A program made the position numbers and the translations under genes. Of a DNA stretch of 64,000 bases, positions 55,840 to 64,000 are shown one piece after another. Source of the DNA: Bactrocera neohumeralis. Lineage: Eukaryota; Arthropoda; Insecta; Diptera; Tephritidae. The stretch is from the NCBI RefSeq assembly GCF_024586455.1, contig NC_065922.1, forward strand, positions 27,152,089 through 27,216,088, given 5' to 3'. Below the pieces are notes generated by a model that worked only from the letters and a program-made list of their open reading frames with translations, was not told the origin of the DNA and searched no databases. How positions within the stretch are numbered: position 1 is the first letter of the stretch; each line of letters begins with the position of its first letter.

Positions 55840-56350
55840 CTCACCGTTGTTGTTATTGTTGTGCGCACAAATCAGCACAAATGACAGTTTGCAGCAAAGT
55901 ACAGCCGCCATACGAAACGATTCCGTTTTATCTCAATTGCTCGCTCATACGAAATGTTCTTATTGCAACGAAGCAAGCTGGCAGCCGCTGGCCACTTTCC
56001 TTTTCGTTCAATGGCAAAGCTGGCCCAGCCATCGACTCTCGGCTGCATGTTTTACATGTCATGTCCTCACATTTGGTACAGCGCTGACAAGCGCTGCACA
56101 CACACACTGACAATGTAAAGCGCTGCCCTGCAACCAACAAGCACGGCCAATCAGTTGGTGCAGCAAGTCAACTCTGCACTGTTGCTGGCGGCATCGCCAG
56201 TTGCCTTGTCTTCGCTTGCCTGTCAGTTGCTTGTTCATTTGGCCATAGCGTTCGGTGTTCCGCCGCCCTACGAACGCTCGGCTGGGTAATTGCATGTACT
56301 GCTATGTTTAGTACGTGTTGCATATTGCATGTTGCATGTTGGAACTAGTG
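55840..56350. other. GC-richer single-copy island
   Basis: Higher GC and no transposon words. Overlapping frames on both strands (55847-56295) are incidental. It could be a conserved regulatory element. Confidence 0.3.
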
Positions 56351-57509
56351 CTTTCTTTAATATGGTGATTTGTTGTGATTTTCTTTAACTTCTTAAATTA
56401 CCCCTTGCAGCTTATATAAATATATAGCACAAATAGTATATAATATACAAATAGTATACATAGAAATTGCATGTCTGCCAATGTTGCTCATACGCTCTGC
56501 TGTACTGTTGTGCTGTTGTGCTTCGTTGGCAAATATTTACATTCCTTTGTGTTCGCTCTGACATTGTTTTTGGTACGTGGTAATAAAAGTTAATTTTATA
56601 GCTAATTTATTCTTACTTGTTCGGCTGCATGGTCTACGCTTGTTGCTGAATAAGTTGTAAGCAATCTGCATGCATGCAAACTTACAAAGTCACAAATGGC
56701 ATATACATTCTACTTATGCTTGTGAGCGTAAGATTTTATGTTATGTGCTCGCTGCTTCTATGGAAACATCTTCCAAAGATAAATTGCAAAGACTGAGTTT
56801 GGTTTAAGTTTGGGTGGTTAGGTTGCCACCTATGTAAAATTGGCACAAAAATTTAAACCTAGTAATATTTATATGTGTTTTTGGGTACATAGCGTAGCTT
56901 AGAAAACACTTTAATTTTGATATTCCTTTTTCATTATCATATAGTTAAATTTGTTGCCGACAGATTTTGTCAAAAAATTTTCAAAATTTAATCGAAGTCA
57001 TAAGTTAAGTCAAATGACCCCGTCTCACGAAATTCGTGGCTAATTTTTGTATAACCTCCAATTGTCATGAAACCGATACCATATGCTTTGAAACAATTAA
57101 AAGATTCTGATGATTATGTGCGAACAGCACTGTTGTTCCTAAAAATAACTTTTTTCTAAGAAAACCGTAGTCCTCTTAACCTTTTTTTAAGATGACGAAA
57201 AGTACGTGAGGAGAGCTCTCACAAAAATTTCTTTGGTGTTTTTTTTGCAGAACTAACAATATATGTACTTATCAAAGTTGGACCTTAAGCCAGTGAAAAC
57301 AATATTTTTCGGTTAATTTTTTTGATCAATGTCATAATCGAATCGTGAGATATCTCTTTGATGTTTTTTCGTCAAGCGCGCCGCGAAGCCTTTTGCGTCT
57401 ACAATTGTAGTTCTAAAAAAAGTACAAAATCTACATGTAAATACCCATAGAAGTATGTAAAGATATTTGCAAATAAGTTTTCCTTCAAAAATTACATGGG
57501 TTTCCTTGT
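56351..57509. other. AT-rich spacer, no gene seen
   Basis: No recognised elements. Confidence 0.45.
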
Positions 57510-58185
57510 CTTTTTATACCCTGAACAGGGTATATTAAGTTTGTCGCGAAGTTTGTAACACCCAGAAGGAAGCGTCGGAGACCCTACAGAGTATATATAC
57601 AGAGTATATATATAAATGTTGAGCTGAGTCGATTTAGCCATGTCCGTCTGTCCGTCTGTCCTGTCTGTATATATACGAACTAATCCCTCAGTTTTTAAGA
57701 TATTGTTTTGAAATTTTGCAAACGTCAGTTTCTCTACAAGATGCTGCTTATTTGTCAGAACTGCTGATATCGGACCACTATAACATATAGCTGCCATACA
57801 AACTGAACGATCGGAATCAAGTTCTTGTATGGAAAACTTTCACATTTGACAATGATATATTCACAAAATTTGGCACAGATTATTTTCTAAAATAATATAA
57901 TCGCCGAAAAAATTGTTCAGATCAGTTAACTATAGCATATAGCTGCTATACAAACCGAACGATCGGAATCAAGGGCTTGTATGGAAAACTTTTCTGACGT
58001 GGTATCTTCACGAAATTTGGATTACTGCTTAAGGTAATAATATAACCTCCGAAAAAATTGTTCAGATCGGATTACTATAGTATATAGTTTCCACACAAAT
58101 TGAACACATAGTTACTAACAGAAATGCACCTGTGAAGGGTATTTAGCTTCGGTGCAACCGAAGTTAACGTTTTTTCTTGTGCCAA
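57510..58185 (+). repeat. Palindrome-ended dispersed repeat with ~145-bp internal units
   Basis: Starts TTTTTATACCCTGAACAGGG then TAT, containing the palindrome ATACCCTGAACAGGGTAT. Ends GGGTATTTAGCTTCGGTGCA then ACCGAAGTTAACGTTTTTTC, containing CTTCGGTGCAACCGAAG. Inside are CCGTCTGTCCGTCTGTCC and two tandem units centred on CCGAAAAAATTGTTCAGATC about 145 bp apart (57906 and 58051). I recall this as a widespread noncoding repeat of flies; the 101-codon frame on the minus strand is incidental. Confidence 0.75.
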
Positions 58186-58439
58186 CTATTTTTTTTCTCA
58201 TTTAAAAAATTTAATGTTTTATTATAATTTTAATTGTTACAAACATAAGCAAAAAATTCTAGAAAAAAAAATTTTTAAACTCGGCCATTGTGACGCCATA
58301 TCTGGGGAAAAGATGTGCCCGCGTTGGCAGGATAACTCCTTCCAGGATCATCTAAAGTGAAAAAATACGTGTTCTAGTTAAAACTTTAACTTAGAACATG
58401 GACGAAGAAAAAATAATAAACTGAAAATTGAATAAATGA

Positions 58440-59560
58440 AAATTTTAGTAAAAATTTCGCGGCATTTTTTTTTTACAATTTGTTATAGTCGAAAAAAAAT
58501 CCTCCATCAAGGTCTTTTGGAATTTTATCTCAAAGACCGGTATACATCTTTGAAGATATGTATACATACATATATCACTGACCAAGATGACTAGACGAGT
58601 TGTAATCCGGACGACTAACCGTCCGTTCACCCGTCTAAGCTGAAACCCGTGTTTTCCGGCTTTATGAAAATAAGGCGTATAGGACCACTGAATGGCCACG
58701 TCCACAAAACGCCCTTAACCAAAAACCTTTAAAGCTGTGGTATACTTAAGCTCCACATTATGATACCAAACTTGGTTCACGGAATCGCAATAGGGAGGGG
58801 CATTTGGGTTTGAAAATATTTAAAATGTGGATATGGCCTAATGCCTAATAATTTAAATACATATAGATATCCCATAAACCACGAAAGCTATAACCACCAA
58901 ACTAGCTGGGCTCTCTCTCTTATACTGAAAATGGATGAAATCGGATAAATTCATGCCCACAGCCCATAAGAGGGTTATTAATGCAAACTACAAAAGTATA
59001 ACTCAATAAATGGATACGACAGAGACATTAAATGAAACCCAAGTTGGTACTGAATGGCTTCATAGCAGCCGGTATCTAAAATCATATAAATGTGCTCGGC
59101 ACCGCATTAAAAAAGTAAGCCCGAAGCCTATATTATAGTATAAAATTTTCACTCTACAAAAGACGTCCTAATGATCTTTTTCATAAAACTATTATTTTAA
59201 ATGTTATAAGCAATTAAAGTTCAACATCAAATGACCTGGGCATCCATCTCGTATTTATACATCCTGTCTTGCTCTTTGTATACCAATACCTCTGGCTGAC
59301 TTTTTATCGAAAATATCTGTCAATCTGTAAGACTTATTAATAAAATTTGTAGAGAATCTTTTTCTGGTAGAAATGAGCGATTGTGGCAAAAATATTTAAA
59401 ATCTCGAACCGATTTTTCAGGCCACATATTATTACTATAAGAATTTGCAGGTATCCGGCTGAGTTGATATCGCTTATTTTGTTCAGTATGTAAGATGACT
59501 TAGAAAATTTAAGTGAATGGATAAAATCGGATATACTACAGCTTAGTTTTGAAAAATTGT
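58440..59560 (-). repeat. Degenerate inverted copy of the 1 kb dispersed repeat
   Basis: The minus strand carries, in the order of the 14951 copy, a decayed CATCCGGATTTCAACTCTACTCGTC block (here GTCCGGATTACAACTCGTCT near 58605). On the plus strand, the reverse complement of CCCCTCCCTATTGCGAT appears as ATCGCAATAGGGAGGGGCAT near 58785, along with phrases such as GGATGAAATCGGATAAATTC. Limits are approximate. Confidence 0.5.
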
Positions 59561-61054
59561 GGAATTAGTGCAAGAAATACACCAAATACCATATTCGTTA
59601 GTCTAATAAAATGTATATAACATGTGAATATTTGCATTGAAGATGTAAACCCAAACCCTCGAAATAGTGCTAGAATATCACAATTTTCGGCACTACAAAA
59701 GAAGTCGAAACAATTTCTACGGAAAAACTTTATTTTAAAAGTTATACGCAATGAAAAGGCTGCATCTAATTACCTGAGCGTTCATATACTATAAGTGCTG
59801 TATACATTTTGTGTTGCTCATGCGACATGGTGTACCATATGAATACAGTTTGTATTTTTTGATGTAAAAATGTAACTGTGTACAACTTGTAAAGCAATAT
59901 TTGTGTGAAAAAATCATCCAAACCTTTTATATAAAGCGGAAAATTTTATATTCGAATAAATATATTATATTGAAAAAATAAAAAATTCCATGTGAAATGT
60001 ATGAGAAAAGTACAGTGATATAGGTGCAGTTCAAATTGAAAATTAAGCGATTGTTTAGGGAGGTTCCTTTTGTTTAACGCAAAACGTAAATTTTAAAGGT
60101 CGTTATATAAAACGCAAAAAAATATTAATTGAAAAGATAAAAAATCTGATGTGAAATATATGAAAATAAAGAAAAAACTCGATATATCACAATAAAAAAA
60201 AGTTCAAAAATAAAAAACAAAAAATAAAGAACAAATCAAATAAATCTTTACTCTGCCCATTATTTTACACATACTATAAGTAAGCATCAATAAATAAATA
60301 AAATTGACACGCTAGAGCAACGAATTAATACACTGGATGCCATATAATTATAAATTTTTTAAATAAATATTTTGTGTGACAAAAACGTGTGAAATTTTAA
60401 CAAAAAAAAAAATATGTTCATAGTCTCAATTGTTTGTATACAAATATCTATGTATAATAAAGTTTTAAATTTGTATATCCACCATTCGTTTCCATATTGC
60501 CGCATGCCACACCACATAAATCTGGCTGTTCCAAAGCACAATCCCCCAAAACTCACAAACACATTCAAATGACTGCACAAAACACAATGAAATGCCCGTT
60601 GGCTGTTTATCCACTGCAATATTAGTTGTTATATGCACAAATTGCGTGTTTTCCTTTTCGGCAGCAGCAATTTTTCTTTAATGAAAAGAGTCAAAATAAC
60701 TAAAAGCCATTTTATTAGCACAACTGAGAACACAGCGAACACACACACACACCAAAAAGAGGCAAATAAATAAATAAATTGCCACGAGCGCCTCAGGCAT
60801 TTCCAGATTCATTCATTTGCAACTGAAACGCAAAATGCAAAAATAATTCAGGCGCAGGCGTAGGCTGATTAAAATGCTATGTGTTAGCTTGTTTACCAAA
60901 TGACTATTTGTGTGGGTGTGTGTGAGTATTTAGAGCGCGTCGTGCAATGTGTGAATGCAAACAAAGTAGTGGATATTTATGTACATTGTACGCACGCACA
61001 CACATAAACAAATAAATTTGCTGCAAAAGTACGGAAAGCAACACGTTTTGAACG
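59561..61054. other. AT-rich spacer with poly-A runs, no gene seen
   Basis: Very AT-rich to about 60460, then likely single-copy. It contains CACACACACACACC at 60741 and GTGTGGGTGTGTGTGAG near 60910. No coding content recognised. Confidence 0.4.
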
Positions 61055-61575
61055 CGTTTGTATACCCAGTAGAGAGTTTTACTGTTTTTTTTTTGTATAT
61101 GGGTTAAAGAAATCTTAGGTGCCATAATGTGATACCCATTCTACTTTATACTTACATAATAAGCAAAACTTTGACTTCGGTTGCACCGAAGCTATAATAT
61201 GATTCGTAAGAACTCTGGTTGCTCAGTTTGTATGAGACCTATTTGCTATAGCCATCCGATATGAACAATTTCTTCGGAGACCCATGCCAAATTTAGTGTA
61301 GATATTTCGTCAAATGAAAACGTTCTCCATACAAGCACTTGATTCTCATCGTTCAGTTTGTATGGCAGCTATATGCTATAGTGATCCGATATCGGTCGTT
61401 CCGACAAATGAACAGCTTCTTGCTGAGAAAAAGACGTGTGCAAAATTTGAAAAACTGAGCAAGTAGTACTCATATATGCTGACAAACACCTGGACTGGTG
61501 TGATGGACATGGCAAAATTTACTCAGTCTGTCACGCTGATCATTTATATATATAACTTATAGAGCCTTTGGTGCT
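61055..61575 (-). repeat. Inverted, partial copy of the palindrome-ended repeat
   Basis: CTTCGGTTGCACCGAAGCTA at 61177 is the reverse complement of the end of the 57510 repeat. It is followed by reverse-complement units with ATGAACAATTTCTTCGGAGA and CAGTTTGTATGGCAGCTATA then TGCTATAGTGATCCGATATC. The far end near 61540 (CACGCTGATCATTTATATAT) matches the internal start of other copies. The TATACCC...GGGT text at 61060-61140 may be an added decayed end. Confidence 0.7.
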
Positions 61576-62339
61576 TTGATTTGAACTTGATACGTTCCTT
61601 CTAAATATACAAATTGGTAATATTTCAATATTCTTAACTCCATTTAGTTTAGAAATTTCATAAACGTTGTCTCTCTGAGAGCTCTTTAGCCACGCGGACA
61701 TCATAGCTTTAAGAATTGTATCTTAGAAACCAGATTAAAAATTCATGAAGATCAGATGAATAGTTCTCGAGAAATCTGGCTGACCGACTTTAAAACACAT
61801 TTTCGAGAAAAACGCTTTTGAAGACGAAGCACTTAGCTTAGCTAGCCTGGAGCGCACAAGTTCTCATGGCTGTTTCTCCGAAACTAATACTCGGGTCAAC
61901 TTGAAAATTTAGGACAATAATCTAAAGGTGTTGTAAACTTTAATGAGATAAGGAAAAAAGTTAGATTTTTTGAAAACTGTAAATCCATGTAACCTCTTAA
62001 CCACTTATTTTAGATTGCAGCGTACAATCCGAAGTTACTAGTTTTATTATCGATTTAGTAATAGAAAGTAGATAAAGGCGCCCATCCGTAGTCAAACGCT
62101 GTAACTTCGTAACCTGAAAGGTCTTCATTAGCATTTGGGATACAAGTATGTCAATGCTGGAATGTTGGGTCAGTTTATCCTGATTCATAATTCATTTGGA
62201 CACACTTCTTAGGTGTTCGCACATAATTTGTGCTTCTTGTCCTAGTATTTGTGAAGAAGTTGTTCATGAACTTTAATTTCTACCTTCGTTATTCGTGTTT
62301 TCGGTTGTTAGACATTGAGCAGTTATGATGCCATAATTC
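61576..62339. other. Spacer, no gene recognised
   Basis: Phrases such as CTAATACTCGGGTCAACTTG look like decayed noncoding repeat sequence but have no partner in this window. Confidence 0.35.
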
Positions 62340-62575
62340 ATAACTTAGTAATATAGTTTGACTTGGATATTTTACTAAAGGAACTCTACCCGGCTTGCTG
62401 TTTGCATAAAACCAGTTTGATCAGTAAAAATATCTTAAACCGATTTATTAAATATATTTAAAGACTCTCTTATCTCACCAAAATGGACTGGACGATTTTC
62501 GAATATAATTTCCATCACGTTTTCGTTGCTACTCGTATTTGCATTAATATAAGTGAATTGGGCCTCCTTTATGAA
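62340..62575 (-). pseudogene. Probable mariner HTH fragment
   Basis: The minus strand reads NENVMEIIFENRPVHFGEIR, ESLNIFNKSV, a stop, DIFTDQTGFMQTASRVEFL. The spacing fits the linker and second HTH half of mariners (E-N-x-x-x-I-x-x-x-x-E-N-R-x-x-x-x-R-E-I-x-x-x-L-N-I-x-x-x-S-V-x-x-I-L-T-D). The match is weak and ends mutated. The 138-codon frame on the opposite strand (62483-62899) is more likely a shadow. Confidence 0.4.
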
Positions 62576-62948
62576 ATATTTGATTTCTCGATAAATCAGA
62601 CCCTTATAAACTTATGTCAAAATATTTTGGTGACTCAATGGTTATGGTTCGAAAGCATAGTACAAGCTGCTTGCCCAATTGTGTACCTTTGTCGGTCTTA
62701 CTTAGTACTGGAGAGTTACTATAAATATGACGTACCAAAATTGACATTACAAGCATGCCAATCTTCAATTCAATTTCCATATACTTGTGACACTCATTTA
62801 CAGCATTCATCGAATTTTGGTTATTTCGGTTTCGGCCAAAATGTGTGGAGTCAATTCATTAGAAATGTTCAGAACCTTTACTACGTCTGGTCTTCATGAA
62901 AGCTGTAAGGCAACTATATTAAAAGGTTTTATTACTCATACATGGAAG

Positions 62949-63980
62949 AACAAGTAAGGAAGGGCTAAGTTCGGGTGTCATCGAACATTTTATACTCTCG
63001 CATGATAAAGTGATAATCGATTTTTCAAATACCGTATTTTTGTAAAGTTTTATTCCGCCATCATCATTGATTCCTAATGTATATACTTGTATTATACAGA
63101 AGAGGCATCAGATGGAATTCAAAATAGCGTTATATTGGAAGAAGGCGTGGTTGTGAACCGATTCACCCATATTTCGTACATGTCATCAGGGTGTTAAGAA
63201 AATATTATATACCGAATTTCATTGAAATCGGTCTAGTAGCTCCTGAGATATGGTTTTTGGTCCATAAGTGGGCGAGGCCACGCCCATTTTAAATTTTTAA
63301 AAAAAGCCTGGCTGCAGCTTCCTTCTGCCATTTCTTCCGTAAAATTTAGTGTTTCTGACGTTTTTTTTAGTCGGTTAACGCACTTTTAGTGATTTTCAAC
63401 ATAACCTTTGTATGGGCGGTGGGCGTGGTTCTTATCCGATTTCTTCCATTTTTGAACTGTATATGGAAATGCCTGAAGAAAACGACTCTATTGAGTTTGG
63501 TTGACATAGCTATGTTAATTTCCGAGATATGTACAAAAAACTTATTAGGGGGTGGGGCCACGCCCACTTTTCCAAAAAATTACGTCCAAATATGCCCCTC
63601 CCTAATGTGATCCTTTGTGCCAAATTTCACTTTAATATATTTATTTATGGCTTAGTTATGACTCTTTATAGGTTTTCGGTTTCCGCCATTTTGTGGGCGT
63701 GGCAGTTGGCCGATTTTGCCCATCTTCGAACTTAACCTTCTTATGGAGGAATACGTGTACCAAGTTTCATCATGATATCTCAATTTTTACTCAAGTTACA
63801 GCTTGCACGGACGGACGGACGGACAGACAGACATCCGGATTTCAACGCTACTCGTCACGCTGATCACTTTGGTATATATAACCCTATGTCTGACTCTTTT
63901 AGTTTGAGGACGTACAAACAACCGTTATGTGAACAAAACTATAATACTCTCCTTAGCAACATTGTTGCGAGAGTATAAAA
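62949..63980 (+). repeat. ~1 kb dispersed repeat, copy 2
   Basis: Aligned over its full length with 14951-15967: start AACAAGTAAGGAAGGGCTAA, subterminal TTTTATACTCTCGC, internal GTGGGCGTGGTTCTTATCCG, GGACGGACGGACAGACAGAC, end GCAACATTGTTGCGAGAGTA then TAAAA. Relative to copy 1 it lacks short segments (for example near 63010-63050) and has an insertion near 63620 (GTGCCAAATTTCACTTTAAT) that copy 1 lacks. The frames at 63367-63610 are in the same place as in copy 1 but are not protein-like. Confidence 0.85.
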
Positions 63981-64000
63981 TACCCTGCTCTTAGTTTGTG

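Noticed and set aside
57492..57797. 101-codon minus-strand frame in the palindrome-ended repeat
   Set aside because: It covers tandem GTCTGTCC text and is not kept in the partial copy at 61 kb.
62483..62899. 138-codon plus-strand frame
   Set aside because: Its opposite strand carries a mariner-like HTH pattern; the plus frame has no recognisable features and is probably a shadow.
1..64000. tRNA, rRNA and CRISPR arrays
   Set aside because: I looked for GGTTCGA-type B boxes, rRNA-like blocks and regularly spaced direct repeats with unique spacers, and found none. Tandem units at 38 kb and 58 kb are decayed dispersed repeats.

Overview
This window is non-coding, transposon-rich insect DNA. It is AT-rich with TATATG/ACATATGTA tracts, CA/GT and CAG microsatellites, many dead mariner/Tc1 transposases, LINE fragments that end in TAACC-type tails, and intron-like spacers. 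The dispersed repeats containing GGAAGGGCTAAGTTCGGGTG and TTTTATACTCTCGC are ones I associate with tephritid fruit flies (Bactrocera/Zeugodacus/Ceratitis type). That placement is inference from recalled repeat families. There is no operon-like layout, and I saw no tRNA, rRNA, CRISPR array or complete cellular protein-coding gene.

Layout. 0-12 kb: a deleted mariner (146-1080), LINE 3' ends (2.1-2.5 and 6.2-6.6 kb), a mariner relic cut by a 100-N gap (2.8-3.6 kb), LINE reverse transcriptase (3.8-4.1 kb), a second LINE type (7.2-7.65 kb), further mariner relics (7.7-8.1, 9.8-10.5 and 10.6-10.8 kb) and an RNase H fragment (11.2-11.5 kb). 12-26 kb: a ~1 kb dispersed repeat (14.95-15.97 kb), large Tc1-like relics (16-17.4, 18.7-19.1 and 23.8-24.8 kb, the last split by a nested mariner), LINE pieces at 20.9-21.3 and 22.9 kb, and a mariner with a GDEKW motif (24.9-25.6 kb). 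26-38 kb: a LINE with RT and RNase H remnants (27.7-28.7 kb), a mariner with another mariner nested in it (31.15-32.47 kb), a likely single-copy CpG/CA-rich island (32.7-34.6 kb), more LINE/mariner relics (34.9-36.2 kb) and the first copy of a ~1 kb composite repeat (36.25-37.3 kb). 38-50 kb: a CpG-rich, CAA/CAG-rich island that looks like a promoter and 5' UTR (38.6-40.9 kb), the second composite repeat (41.86-42.87 kb), a third Tc1-like relic (43.1-44.2 kb), two mariner deletion derivatives (44.9-45.4 and 45.75-46.7 kb) and a probable first exon with a long A-rich leader (48.8-49.9 kb; ATG at 49875 followed by a GTAAGT donor). 50-64 kb: a mariner fragment, inverted degenerate copies of the 15-kb repeat, single-copy islands (53-54.4 and 55.8-56.3 kb), an RTE-like LINE fragment (54.5-55 kb), palindrome-ended repeats (57.5 and 61.1 kb) and a well-kept copy of the 1 kb repeat (62.95-63.98 kb).

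No new molecular system is visible. The strongest non-trivial signals are: (i) two mariner families represented by separate copies with the same internal deletion, one of which keeps an intact DNA-binding-only ORF in both copies; (ii) nested insertions that order the invasions in time; (iii) unclassified ~1 kb repeats with subterminal inverted repeats or palindromic ends; and (iv) a probable 5' terminal exon of an unidentified gene whose remaining exons would lie outside or deep inside long introns. All calls were made by eye; no database search was run.
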